From Rathayibacter sp. Leaf185 (GTDB taxonomy: Bacteria > Actinomycetota > Actinomycetes > Actinomycetales > Microbacteriaceae): 64,000 nt of DNA. Each line of letters begins with the position of its first letter. Positions within the stretch are counted from its first letter, which is position 1. The position numbers and the translations under genes were made by a program. Shown here piece after piece: positions 1-8,255 of this stretch. The notes beneath the pieces are model-generated. The model did no database searches, was not told the origin of the DNA, and saw only the letters and a program-made list of their open reading frames with translations. Location: assembly GCF_001423885.1 (NCBI RefSeq), contig NZ_LMPP01000009.1, positions 235,703 to 299,702 on the forward strand. Reading direction: 5' to 3'.

Positions 1-158
1 CCCGGCAGGACGTCGGGGACGAAGACGACGCGGCCCTCGTGCCGGGCGACGAACACGCCTCCGTGGGCGACGTTGCTAATGTCGACCTCGATCTCGGTTC
101 CGAGTGCTGGGTCGGCCCCCTCGGGGCGGGACGGCGCGCGGGACGGAGTCTGTGCCAT
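1..158 (-). CDS. Class I SAM-dependent RNA methyltransferase, N-terminal fragment with TRAM domain
   Basis: Reading leftward from the ATG at 158 gives 52 codons before the window edge. After a Pro/Ser-rich leader the sequence reads TEIEVDISNVAHGGVFVAR and then GRVVFVPDVLPG. This is the TRAM RNA-binding fold that opens RlmD/TrmA-type uracil-5 methyltransferases, which modify rRNA or tRNA. The catalytic domain lies outside the window. The gene is divergent from maf, with 44 bp between the starts. The family is assigned from the TRAM domain alone; a lone TRAM protein is the alternative. Confidence 0.7.
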   Translation of the reverse strand, partial: MAQTPSRAPSRPEGADPALGTEIEVDISNVAHGGVFVARHEGRVVFVPDVLP

Positions 159-202
159 CCGTCGAGCATCCCACAGCGTGGGCCCGACCGCAGGGAGCCC
201 GC

Positions 203-829
203 GTGCGCCTCTACCTCGCCTCCACCTCCCCCGCACGCCTCGCGCTGCTGCGCGCCTCCGGCATCGAGCCCGTCGTCGCGCCGTCGCAGGTCGACGAGCC
301 GGCCGCGGTCGCCCGCGCCGAGGCGGGGGGCGGGGCCGCGCTCGACGCGGACGCGACCGTCGCGCTCCTCGCCCGTGCGAAGGCCACTGCCGTCCTCGGG
401 CCGGAGGTCGACGGGCTCGTCCTCGGCGGCGACTCCGCCTTCGTGCTCGACGGCATCGTGCACGGCAAGCCGCACGAGCCGGAGCGGGCCCGCGAGCGCT
501 GGCACGCTCAGCGCGGCCGCACCGGGCACCTGCACTCCGGGCACTGGCTGATCGACCACCGCGGCGGGCGGCTGAACGCCGAGGCCGGTGCGGTCACCTC
601 GGCCGCCGTCACCTTCGCGGCCGACCTCGACGACTCCGAGATCGACGCCTACATCGCCACCGGCGAGCCCCTCGAGGTCGCCGGCGCCTTCACCATCGAC
701 GGGCTCGCCGCCGGCTTCATAACGCGGATCGAGGGCGACCCCTCGACCGTGATCGGGATGTCGGTGCCGACGCTGCGCTCCCTCGTGCGCGGATTCGGGA
801 TCGACTGGCCGTCGCTCTGGAACCGCTGA
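203..829 (+). CDS. maf: Maf family nucleotide pyrophosphatase
   Basis: This 208-residue protein starts at GTG 203, behind a GGGAG ribosome-binding site at 193-197. It opens with the Maf signature LYLASTSPARLALLRASGI. It also has the GGDSAFVLDG and GKPHEPERARERW segments that line the Maf active site. Maf proteins hydrolyse non-canonical or modified nucleoside triphosphates to monophosphates. An ATG at 104 is in frame but gives an Arg/Pro-rich tail without homology to the family, so GTG 203 is preferred. The gene is followed after 99 bp by the biotin carboxylase subunit. Confidence 0.88.
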   Translation: MRLYLASTSPARLALLRASGIEPVVAPSQVDEPAAVARAEAGGGAALDADATVALLARAKATAVLGPEVDGLVLGGDSAFVLDGIVHGKPHEPERARERWHAQRGRTGHLHSGHWLIDHRGGRLNAEAGAVTSAAVTFAADLDDSEIDAYIATGEPLEVAGAFTIDGLAAGFITRIEGDPSTVIGMSVPTLRSLVRGFGIDWPSLWNR

Positions 830-914
830 CGAGCCTCCGCCGGCTTGTGCGGAACCGACGAAGCACCCCCTCTTCTTTGTGGAGCGCCGCGCCGGGCATC
901 GCCGAGCAGCCCCC

Positions 915-920
915 TAGTGT
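915..920 (+). promoter_or_regulatory. Leaderless-type -10 box of accA
   Basis: TAGTGT lies 8 nt before the ATG at 929. No separate ribosome-binding site is visible, so the transcript may start at or next to the start codon. Confidence 0.4.
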
Positions 921-928
921 TGGGGACC

Positions 929-2689
929 ATGTCACGCATTACGAAGGTGCTCATCGCCAACCGAGGCGAGATCGCCGTCCGAGTCATCCGTGCCGCCCGT
1001 GACAGCGGGATCGCCTCCGTCGCCGTCTACGCCGACCAGGACCGCGACGCCGTGCACAGCCGCCTCGCCGATGAGGCCTATGCGCTCGGTGGCACGACCA
1101 GCGCCGAGACCTACCTCGTCGTCGACAAGATCCTCTCCGTCGCCCGCCGCTCCGGCGCCGACGCCGTCCACCCGGGCTACGGGTTCCTCGCCGAGAACGC
1201 CGACTTCGCGCGCGCCGTCATCGACGCCGGCCTCATCTGGATCGGCCCGAGTCCCGAGGCCATCGAGCGCCTCGGCGACAAGGTCTCGGCCCGCCACGTC
1301 GCCGAGAAGGTGGGCGCCCCCCTCGCTCCCGGCACGCTGAATCCCGTCTCGGGTGCTGCCGAGGTCCTCGAGTTCGTCGACCAGTACGGCCTGCCCGTCG
1401 CGATCAAGGCGGCGTTCGGAGGCGGCGGCCGAGGTCTGAAGGTCGCCCGCGAGCGCGGCGAGATCGAGGAGCTGTTCGCCTCCGCCACCCGCGAGGCCGT
1501 CGCCGCCTTCGGGCGCGGCGAGTGCTTCGTCGAGAAGTACCTCGACCAGCCGCGCCACGTCGAGACCCAGTGCCTCGCCGACTCGCACGGCAACGTCGTC
1601 GTCGTCTCGACCCGCGACTGCTCGCTGCAGCGCCGGCACCAGAAGCTCGTCGAGGAGGCGCCAGCGCCGTTCCTCACCCAGGCGCAGAACACCGAGCTCT
1701 ACCGGGCATCGAAGGCGATCCTCCGCGAGGTCGGGTACGTCGGCGCCGGCACCTGCGAGTTCCTGATCGGCAAGGACGGCACCGTGTCGTTCCTCGAGGT
1801 CAACACGCGCCTGCAGGTCGAGCACCCCGTGTCGGAGGAGGTCACCGGCATCGACCTCGTCCGCGAGCAGTTCCGACTCGCCGAGGGCGGGACGCTCGAC
1901 TACGACGACCCGGAGCCGCGCGGGCACTCCTTCGAGTTCCGCATCAACGGCGAGGACGCGGGCCGCGGCTTCCTGCCCGCCCCCGGACCCATCCACGTGT
2001 TCAAGGCCCCCGGCGGACCGGGCGTGCGCGTCGACTCCGGCGTCGTCGCCGGCGATGTCATCTCGGGGTCGTTCGACTCCCTGCTCGCGAAGCTCATCGT
2101 CACCGGCAGCACCCGCGAGGAGGCGCTCCAGCGTTCCCGCCGCGCCCTCGCCGAGTTCGAGGTCACTGGCCTGCCCACCGTCCTGCCGTTCCACCGGGTG
2201 ATCGTCGAGGACCCGGCCTTCGCGCCGGAGGGCGACGCCCCCTTCTCGATCTACACGCGCTGGATCGAGACCGAGTTCGAGAACACCATCGAGGCGTGGA
2301 GCGGCGAGCCCGGCGCGATCCCCGAGCCGGGCGCCCGCCAGAGCGTCGTCGTCGAGGTCGACGGACGGCGGGTCGACGTGTCGCTGCCCAGCGACCTCAT
2401 CGGATCGGCTCCCGCCCGCGGCAGCGTCTCCGCGCCTCCCAAGCGCCGCGGTGCCGGATCGGTGAGCACCGTCACCGGCGACTCGGTCACCGCGCCGATG
2501 CAGGCGACCATCGTGAAGGTCGCCGTCGCCGAGGGCGACACCGTCGTCGCGGGCGACCTCGTCATCGTGCTCGAGGCCATGAAGATGGAGCAGCCGCTCA
2601 CCGCTCACAAGGACGGCACCGTCCGCGGCCTCGCCGCCGAGGCCGGCACGACCGTCTCCTCCGGCCACGTGCTGCTGTCGATCGTCTGA
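929..2689 (+). CDS. accA: Acetyl/propionyl-CoA carboxylase alpha chain (biotin carboxylase plus biotin carrier)
   Basis: The 586-residue protein combines a biotin carboxylase ([15 protein letters not shown] at the N-terminus, ATP-grasp glycine loop FGGGGRGLK near residue 162, [15 protein letters not shown] in the catalytic region) with a C-terminal biotinyl domain. The biotin lysine is K552 in EAMKMEQ. It carboxylates its own biotin with ATP and bicarbonate. A separate beta subunit, not in this window, transfers the carboxyl group to acyl-CoA for malonyl- or methylmalonyl-CoA synthesis. The ATG at 929 is chosen because upstream in-frame residues do not match the family. A repeat element begins 8 nt after the stop codon. 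Confidence 0.93.
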   Translation: MSRITKVLIANRGEIAVRVIRAARDSGIASVAVYADQDRDAVHSRLADEAYALGGTTSAETYLVVDKILSVARRSGADAVHPGYGFLAENADFARAVIDAGLIWIGPSPEAIERLGDKVSARHVAEKVGAPLAPGTLNPVSGAAEVLEFVDQYGLPVAIKAAFGGGGRGLKVARERGEIEELFASATREAVAAFGRGECFVEKYLDQPRHVETQCLADSHGNVVVVSTRDCSLQRRHQKLVEEAPAPFLTQAQNTELYRASKAILREVGYVGAGTCEFLIGKDGTVSFLEVNTRLQVEHPVSEEVTGIDLVREQFRLAEGGTLDYDDPEPRGHSFEFRINGEDAGRGFLPAPGPIHVFKAPGGPGVRVDSGVVAGDVISGSFDSLLAKLIVTGSTREEALQRSRRALAEFEVTGLPTVLPFHRVIVEDPAFAPEGDAPFSIYTRWIETEFENTIEAWSGEPGAIPEPGARQSVVVEVDGRRVDVSLPSDLIGSAPARGSVSAPPKRRGAGSVSTVTGDSVTAPMQATIVKVAVAEGDTVVAGDLVIVLEAMKMEQPLTAHKDGTVRGLAAEAGTTVSSGHVLLSIV

Positions 2690-2697
2690 GTTGTCTT

Positions 2698-2770
2698 CCG
2701 AGCCGCTCCTCGCGCGGCTCGGCGCAGTCGGCTTGTCGAAGTGGTGCGCTCCGCAGAGCGGGTCGCGTCG
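2698..2770 (+). repeat. Dispersed element R, copy A1 (hairpin 1 and core)
   Basis: A 9-bp stem (CCGAGCCGC...GCGGCTCGG, 2698-2722) sits 8 nt after the accA stop. It is followed by the conserved core with AGTCGGCTT and CCGCAGAGCG. The second hairpin is missing because an inverted copy abuts the core at 2771. Confidence 0.75.
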
Positions 2771-2830
2771 CTCCGCGGAACGCACCACGTGACCGAGCCG
2801 ACCGCGCGGAGCCGCGCAGGGAGCAGCTCC
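2771..2830 (-). repeat. Dispersed element R, copy A3 (inverted, hairpin 1 and core)
   Basis: This is a minus-strand copy. Positions 2770-2830 match 2900-2960 over 61 bp with one mismatch, and the mismatch breaks one pair of hairpin 1 (2808-2830). It faces copy A1, so transcription of the interval from either side could form a large cruciform. Confidence 0.75.
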
Positions 2831-2859
2831 GGAATGAACACCGAGGAGGGCGCGATCGA

Positions 2860-2960
2860 GAATCGCGTGTCAGCGATTCGAGACAGCCCGACACGACCCG
2901 CTCCGCGGAACGCACCACGTGACCGAGCCGACCGCGCGGAGCCGCGCAGGGAGCGGCTCC
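2860..2960 (-). repeat. Dispersed element R, copy A2 (complete, inverted)
   Basis: On the minus strand this copy has hairpin 1 (2938-2960, 8-bp perfect stem), the core with CGGTCGGCT and CCGCGGAGCG, and hairpin 2 (2860-2879, GAATCGC...GCGATTC, six-base loop). It lies 22 nt beyond the lpdA stop in the same sense. Together A1-A3 fill the 293-bp convergent gap between accA and lpdA; I see no gene there. Confidence 0.8.
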
Positions 2961-2982
2961 GAAAAAGGCGCGGCCGTCGGCG

Positions 2983-4422
2983 CTAGCCGACGATGTGCAT
3001 CGCGCGCGCCGCGTCCGAGATGGAGCCGGTGAGGCTCGGGTAGACGGTGAAGGCGCGGGCGACCTGGTCGACGGTGAGGCGGTGCTCGACGGCCAGGGCG
3101 AGGGGGAAGATCAGCTCGCTCGCCTTCGGGGCGACGATGACGCCTCCGATGACGGTGCCGGAGCCGGTGCGCGCGAAGAGCTTCACGAAGCCGTCGCGGA
3201 TGCCCATCATCTTCGCGCGCGGGTTCGCGGCGAGCGGCAGCTTGTAGATCTCGCCCTGAGCGATGCCCTCCTCGATCTCGCGCTGGCTCCAGCCGACCGT
3301 CGCGATCTCGGGCTGGGTGAAGATGTTCGCGGCGACGTTGCGCACCTCGGTCGGGTTGACCGCGTCGCCCATGGCATGGAACACGCCGGTGCGGCCCTGC
3401 ATGGCGGCGACGGAGGCGAGCGGCAGGAACGTCGTGCAGTCGCCCGCCGCGTAGATCGAGGGCACGCTCGTGCGTGCGACGCGGTTGACGCGGATGTGGC
3501 CCGAGTCGGTGAGCTGCACGCCGGCGTCCTCGAGGCCGATGCCCGACGTGTTCGGCACGGAGCCGACCGCCATCAGGCAGTGCGACCCCTCGACGACCCG
3601 TCCGTCGGACAGCACGGCCCGCACGCCCGTCTCGGTGCGCTCCACGCGGTCGGCTCGCGACTTCGAGAGCACGACCATGCCGTTGCGCTTGAAGACGTTC
3701 TCGATGACCGCGGCGGCGTCGGCGTCCTCGCCGGGCAGCACCTGGTCTCGGGAGGAGATCAGAGTGACCCTCGCACCCAGGGCACGGTAGGCGGAGGCGA
3801 ACTCGGCGCCGGTCACGCCGGAGCCGACGACGATGAGGTGCTCGGGCACCGACTTGAGGTTGTAGAGCTGGGTCCAGCTCATGATCCGCTCGCCGTCGGG
3901 GGCGGCGGTCGGGAGCACGCGCGGGCTCGCGCCGACCGAGACGACGATCGTGTCGGCCTCGATCCGGTCGAAGTCCATGCCCTCGCCGCCCGCGGCGGTC
4001 GACACGATCAGCGCGTTCGAGCCGTCGAGGCGCCCGTCGCCCTGGATGATCTTCACGCCGTGGTGGACGAGATTGGCGCGCATGTCCTCCGACTGCTGCC
4101 GCGCGAGCCCCAGGAGGCGCTTGTTGACGGTGGCGAGGTTCACGGCGACCTCGGGGCGGACCGGCTTGTTGGTCTGCTCGGAGCGGGTGAAGAACTGCAC
4201 GCCCAGGTCGGCCGCCTCACCGATGGCGTTTGTCGCCTCCGCCGTCGCGATGAGCGACTTCGACGGGACGACGTCGGTGATGACGGCCGAGCCGCCGACG
4301 CCCACCCGCTCGACCAGGGTGACCTCGGCGCCGAGCTGAGCACCGGCGATGGCGGCTTCGTAGCCTCCGGGTCCTCCTCCGAGTACGGCGATCCTCTGCG
4401 TGCGCTCGAACTCGTAAGCCAT
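2983..4422 (-). CDS. lpdA: NAD(P)H-quinone dehydrogenase, LpdA type (lacks the redox-active Cys pair)
   Basis: This 479-residue flavoprotein has an FAD motif GGGPGGYEAAIAG (residues 15-27), a second GSGVTGAEFASAY nucleotide motif, the GDCTTF FAD-site motif and a C-terminal dimerisation domain. In dihydrolipoamide dehydrogenases GGTCLNVGCIPSK carries the catalytic disulfide. Here the same stretch is GGSAVITDVVPSK, so both cysteines are replaced (A46 and V51). Mycobacterial LpdA (Rv3303c) shares this feature and reduces quinones, so a quinone reductase role is inferred. The start is ATG 4422 behind GGAGG. The long in-frame extension toward 5568 is antisense to punA and is rejected. Confidence 0.88.
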   Translation of the reverse strand: MAYEFERTQRIAVLGGGPGGYEAAIAGAQLGAEVTLVERVGVGGSAVITDVVPSKSLIATAEATNAIGEAADLGVQFFTRSEQTNKPVRPEVAVNLATVNKRLLGLARQQSEDMRANLVHHGVKIIQGDGRLDGSNALIVSTAAGGEGMDFDRIEADTIVVSVGASPRVLPTAAPDGERIMSWTQLYNLKSVPEHLIVVGSGVTGAEFASAYRALGARVTLISSRDQVLPGEDADAAAVIENVFKRNGMVVLSKSRADRVERTETGVRAVLSDGRVVEGSHCLMAVGSVPNTSGIGLEDAGVQLTDSGHIRVNRVARTSVPSIYAAGDCTTFLPLASVAAMQGRTGVFHAMGDAVNPTEVRNVAANIFTQPEIATVGWSQREIEEGIAQGEIYKLPLAANPRAKMMGIRDGFVKLFARTGSGTVIGGVIVAPKASELIFPLALAVEHRLTVDQVARAFTVYPSLTGSISDAARAMHIVG

Positions 4423-4503
4423 GCCTCCATCATCCCTTCTCGCTGGGAAACCGCCCAATCGCAGAGCACCGGGCGAGGCGGGCCCTCCCCTGCGCTCCCT
4501 GGA

Positions 4504-4509
4504 TAGGGT
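4504..4509 (+). promoter_or_regulatory. Leaderless-type -10 box of punA
   Basis: TAGGGT is 6 nt before the ATG at 4516, with no ribosome-binding site between them. Confidence 0.6.
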
Positions 4510-4515
4510 GGGTGA

Positions 4516-5349
4516 ATGGCCGACCAGACCCCGAATCCGCTCGATTCCCCCGACGCCGATCCCTTCGCGATCGCCGCTGAAGCCGCCTCCCGGATCGCCG
4601 AGGCGACCGGAGTCGAGAGGCACGACATCGCTCTCACCCTCGGCAGCGGCTGGGGAAAGGCCGCCGACGCGATCGGCGAGACGACCGCGACGATCGACGC
4701 CTCCGACATCCTCGGCTTCTCGAAGCCCGCGGTGCACGGCCACGGCGGATCGCTCCGCTCGGTGCTGCTGCCCACCGGCAAGCGCGCGCTCATCATCGGT
4801 GCGCGCACTCACTACTACGAGGGCTACGGAGTGAGACGGGTCGCGCACAGCGTCCGCACCGCCGCGGCGACCGGCGCGTCCGTCATGATCCTGACCAACG
4901 GCGCCGGCGGGATCAAGGAGCACTGGACGCCCGGTACCCCCGTGCTGATCAGCGACCACATCAACCTCACCGCCGACTCCCCGCTCGAGGGCGCCACGTT
5001 CGTCGATCTCACCGACCTCTACTCCTCGCGCCTGCGCGCGCTCGCGCGCGACACCAGGGCCGACCTCGACGACGGTGTCTACGTGCAGTTCCGCGGACCC
5101 CACTACGAGACCCCCGCCGAGGTGCAGATGGCGCGGATCATCGGCGGCCACATCGTCGGCATGTCGACCGCGCTCGAGGCGATCGCCGCACGCGAGGCCG
5201 GGATGGAGGTGCTCGGCATGTCGCTGATCACGAACCTCGCCGCGGGCATCCAGAAGACGCCGCTGAGCCACGAGGAGGTCCTCGAGGCGGGCCGGAACGC
5301 CGAGGACGACCTCGCGCGCCTGCTCGCGGGGATCACGAGCACGCTGTGA
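4516..5349 (+). CDS. punA: Purine-nucleoside phosphorylase, trimeric family
   Basis: The 277-residue length and the motifs LTLGSGWG, THYYEGYG, LTNGAGGIKE and MSTALEAIAAREAGMEVLGMS fit trimeric inosine/guanosine phosphorylase. It splits purine (deoxy)nucleosides with phosphate into base and (deoxy)ribose 1-phosphate. The stop overlaps the next start in GTGA (5346-5349), which indicates translational coupling to the phosphosugar mutase. The gene is divergent from lpdA. It complements the salvage genes at 9.6-12.6 kb although it belongs to another transcript. Confidence 0.92.
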   Translation: MADQTPNPLDSPDADPFAIAAEAASRIAEATGVERHDIALTLGSGWGKAADAIGETTATIDASDILGFSKPAVHGHGGSLRSVLLPTGKRALIIGARTHYYEGYGVRRVAHSVRTAAATGASVMILTNGAGGIKEHWTPGTPVLISDHINLTADSPLEGATFVDLTDLYSSRLRALARDTRADLDDGVYVQFRGPHYETPAEVQMARIIGGHIVGMSTALEAIAAREAGMEVLGMSLITNLAAGIQKTPLSHEEVLEAGRNAEDDLARLLAGITSTL

Positions 5350-7007
5350 GCGACGTCCGTGCCCTCGCCGAGGCCTGGCTCGCGCAGGACCCCGACGCCG
5401 AGACGCGCCAGGAGCTCGTCGATCTGCTTCAGGCGGATTCCGCGGGCGATGCCGCCGCCTCCGCCGAGCTCGACGACCGCTTCCGTGAACGCCTCGCCTT
5501 CGGCACCGCGGGACTCCGAGGGGCGATCGCGGCCGGCTCCAACCGGATGAACCGCGTGCTCGTGGCACAGGCGGCCGTCGGCATCGCCGACCACCTGCTC
5601 GCGCGCGGAGGACGGCGCCCCGTCGTCGTGATCGGGTACGACGGCCGGAAGAACTCGCGGATCTTCGCCGAGGACTCCGCAGCCCTCATGGCGGGCGCCG
5701 GAGTCGACGCGGTCCTGCTGCCGCGCCTGCTTCCCACCCCCGTCCTCGCCTTCGCGGTGCGCCACCTCGACGCCGACGCCGGCGTCATGGTGACGGCGAG
5801 TCACAACCCGCCGCAGGACAACGGCTACAAGGTGTATCTCGGTGGCGCCGACGAGGGATCGCAGATCGTGCCGCCGGTGGACTCCGAGATCGCCGAGCGG
5901 ATCCTCGCCGTCGCCCGCGACCGGCGCGTCCCGGAACTGCCGCGCAGCGAGTACCGCATCGCCGACGAATCGGTGGTGGCCGCCTACATCAGCGCCACCG
6001 CGGCCGGCGGGCGCCAGGTCGCTCCCCTCCGGGTCGTGTACACCGCGATGCACGGCGTCGGCTGGGAGACGGCGCACCGGGTCTTCTCGGCCGCTGGCTT
6101 CGACGAGCCGGCGGTCGTCGTCGAGCAGATCGAGCCGGATCCGGCGTTCCCGACGGTGTCCTTCCCGAACCCCGAGGAGGACGGCGCGCTCGATCTCGCC
6201 TTCGCCACCGCCCGCTCGGGCCGTGCCGACCTGATCATCGCGAACGATCCCGACGCCGACCGCTTCGCCGCGGCGATCCCGGACGCCTCGTCCGACGGCT
6301 TCCGACGGCTGACGGGGAACGAGGTGGGAGCGCTGCTCGGCTGGCGAGCGGCCGAGGAGGCGCGTCTCGACGGCCGCTCCGGCGGTGCGCTGGCCTGCTC
6401 GATCGTCTCCTCCCCCGCCCTCGGCGCGGTGGCGGCCGACTACGGGCTCGACTTCGTCGAGACGCTCACCGGCTTCAAGTGGATCTCCCGGGTGCCCGAT
6501 CTCGTCTTCGGCTACGAGGAGGCGCTCGGCTACCTCGTGAATCCGCGGACGGTCCGCGACAAGGACGGGATCTCGGCGGCGCTCGCCTTCCTCTCGCTCG
6601 CGAGCTCGCTCGCCGACGACGGGAGGACGATCGCCGATGAGCTCGACGCCTTCGCCGAGCGCTTCGGACTGTTCGGCTCAGCGCAGATCTCGCTGCGCGT
6701 CACCGAGCTCTCCGAGATCGCGCGCATCATGGCGCGGCTGCGAGCGGAGCCTCCGACGACGATCGGCGGGCTTTCCGTCGAGCGCTCCGAGGACCTGCTC
6801 GCCCCGGGCGGGGCACTTCCGCCGACGGATGCGCTGCGCTTCACTCTCGACGGGGCGCGCCTCATCGCGCGCCCGAGCGGCACCGAGCCCAAGGTGAAGC
6901 TCTACCTCGACGCGTGGTCGTCCGCCCCGGACGCCGGAAGCCGCCGCTCCGATGTGCAGCAGCGCATCGTCGCGCTGCGCGAGGGAGCGGCGGCGCTGCT
7001 CGCCTGA
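5346..7007 (+). CDS. Phospho-sugar mutase (phosphoglucomutase/phosphomannomutase superfamily)
   Basis: The 553-residue protein has the alpha-D-phosphohexomutase domains: FGTAGLRGAIAAGSNRMN near residue 56, the phosphoserine loop VTASHNPPQDNGYKVY near residue 150, the metal site NDPDADRF, the sugar-binding loop GYEEALGYLV and the phosphate-binding RPSGTEPK near the C-terminus. The GTG start overlaps the punA stop by four bases. Since PunA releases (deoxy)ribose 1-phosphate, a phosphopentomutase role (ribose 1-phosphate to ribose 5-phosphate) is a reasonable inference. Sequence alone does not separate this from glucose or mannose phosphate mutase activity. Confidence 0.88.
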   Translation: MSDVRALAEAWLAQDPDAETRQELVDLLQADSAGDAAASAELDDRFRERLAFGTAGLRGAIAAGSNRMNRVLVAQAAVGIADHLLARGGRRPVVVIGYDGRKNSRIFAEDSAALMAGAGVDAVLLPRLLPTPVLAFAVRHLDADAGVMVTASHNPPQDNGYKVYLGGADEGSQIVPPVDSEIAERILAVARDRRVPELPRSEYRIADESVVAAYISATAAGGRQVAPLRVVYTAMHGVGWETAHRVFSAAGFDEPAVVVEQIEPDPAFPTVSFPNPEEDGALDLAFATARSGRADLIIANDPDADRFAAAIPDASSDGFRRLTGNEVGALLGWRAAEEARLDGRSGGALACSIVSSPALGAVAADYGLDFVETLTGFKWISRVPDLVFGYEEALGYLVNPRTVRDKDGISAALAFLSLASSLADDGRTIADELDAFAERFGLFGSAQISLRVTELSEIARIMARLRAEPPTTIGGLSVERSEDLLAPGGALPPTDALRFTLDGARLIARPSGTEPKVKLYLDAWSSAPDAGSRRSDVQQRIVALREGAAALLA

Positions 7008-7035
7008 TGATCCGTGGTCGCGACGACGGGCGCCG

Positions 7036-8208
7036 TCAGCGTGACTCACCCGTTCCGATCCGCTCCCCGCGCTTCCAGAGCCACTCGACCGGGCCGAGCT
7101 CGAACCGGCGGAGCCACAGGTGCGCGCTGAGCACGACGATCGACGCGACGAGCACGAAAGCACCGACGGTGACCGGCACCCGCCCTTCCCCCGCAGCCGT
7201 CGCGAGGCCGAGGCCCCAGCCGTAGAAGAGGGCGCCGCCCAGCAGATTCTGCAGCACGTAGGCGCTGAGGGCGACGCGACCCACTTCGCGCGCACGTCGG
7301 GCGGCCCAACCGTCGCTGCCCCGACGCAGTCCGAGCTCGGCGAGAAGCGCGAGCAGGCCCAGCCCCACGAGCGGAGCGAGGAGGTAGCGCTCGGCCAGCA
7401 GCCCGGCCGCGCTCCCCGACAGCCCGAGCGCGAGGTCGACAGGGGCGGCGACGGCGCCGAGGATCATCAGCCGGCGGCGCAGACGGCGCCCCTCCTCGGC
7501 GAACAGACCTGCGCGGAGCAGTCGTGCACCGAGGAGGAACATCGCGATGGTCAGGAATCCGATCAGCACGGGCTCCGCGCGGAAGACCCCGACGTTCTGC
7601 AGCCGGAAGAGCGCGAGTCCGAGGAAGGACTCGTCCGCGTACGGACTCCGTCCGGCGGGGCCCTGGTCTACCGCCCCGGAGTCCGCCGCGGCGAGTGCCA
7701 CGAGGGCGGAGATCAGGAGGACGTGCAGCGTCCCGAAGACGATCACCGCTCGATGCTGGGTCCGCGGTCTCGTCAGCAGCAGCCAGGCGACCACAGCGCC
7801 GGTCACCGCGTACCCCATCAGCACGTCGAACTCCGCGATCAGCACGTAGTTGACCGCGCCGTCCACCAGGAGCAGCGTCGCACGCCACAGGTAGCGGCCG
7901 GGCCAGTGCAGCCCCCGTCGCACGGCGGACGCGTGCTGGATCGCGAGTCCGATTCCGAACGTGAGCGAGAGCAGAGCGAGGAACTTGCCCTGGGCGAGCG
8001 CCATGAGCGCGAGCTGGACGGTCTGATCGGCGGAGGACGTCCCGGTGGTCACGGGGGTCGACAGCATCCCGAGCATCCCCCACGGGTGGGAGAACAGCCA
8101 GATGTTGGTGCCGAGGGTCCCGATGACAGCGATGCCTCGGATCACGTCGAGCGAGGCGATCCGCGAACTCGAATCGGATGGACGCGGCAATACAACTGTA
8201 TTGGTCAT
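7036..8208 (-). CDS. DUF418 family membrane protein (YeiB-like)
   Basis: This 390-residue, multi-spanning membrane protein begins, after a short polar N-terminus, with SLDVIRGIAVIGTLGTNIWLF, the usual opening of the DUF418/YeiB group. The last third carries the DUF418 block (EVGRVALSAYVLQNLLGG, WLRRFELGPVEWLWK). No biochemical role is established. Start ATG 8208 is preceded by TACGCT at 7 nt on its own strand. A perfect palindrome overlaps its first codons and a TetR gene is divergent, so repression by that regulator is likely. Confidence 0.82.
   Translation of the reverse strand: MTNTVVLPRPSDSSSRIASLDVIRGIAVIGTLGTNIWLFSHPWGMLGMLSTPVTTGTSSADQTVQLALMALAQGKFLALLSLTFGIGLAIQHASAVRRGLHWPGRYLWRATLLLVDGAVNYVLIAEFDVLMGYAVTGAVVAWLLLTRPRTQHRAVIVFGTLHVLLISALVALAAADSGAVDQGPAGRSPYADESFLGLALFRLQNVGVFRAEPVLIGFLTIAMFLLGARLLRAGLFAEEGRRLRRRLMILGAVAAPVDLALGLSGSAAGLLAERYLLAPLVGLGLLALLAELGLRRGSDGWAARRAREVGRVALSAYVLQNLLGGALFYGWGLGLATAAGEGRVPVTVGAFVLVASIVVLSAHLWLRRFELGPVEWLWKRGERIGTGESR
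8188..8203. promoter_or_regulatory. Candidate TetR operator
   Basis: CAATACA-AC-TGTATTG is a perfect 7-bp inverted repeat with a two-base centre. It lies in codons 2-7 of the DUF418 gene, about 13 bp downstream of its -10 box and 52 bp from the TetR start. It is conspicuously AT-rich for this sequence. The assignment to the neighbouring TetR protein is an inference. Confidence 0.55.
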
Positions 8209-8215
8209 GCGGGAC

Positions 8216-8221
8216 AGCGTA
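8216..8221 (-). promoter_or_regulatory. Leaderless-type -10 box of the DUF418 gene
   Basis: On the minus strand TACGCT is followed by 7 nt and ATG 8208. Confidence 0.55.
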
Positions 8222-8255
8222 GCCTGCTGAAGCGATCGGATCGAGGGGAGCACGC

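Noticed and set aside
932..2788. 618-codon open frame on the minus strand opposite accA
   Set aside because: Mirror frame of a well-conserved carboxylase; repetitive Asp/Glu/Gly/Arg composition.
4423..5568. In-frame N-terminal extension of lpdA to 861 residues
   Set aside because: The extension runs antisense through punA and has no similarity to flavoproteins; a ribosome-binding site marks ATG 4422.
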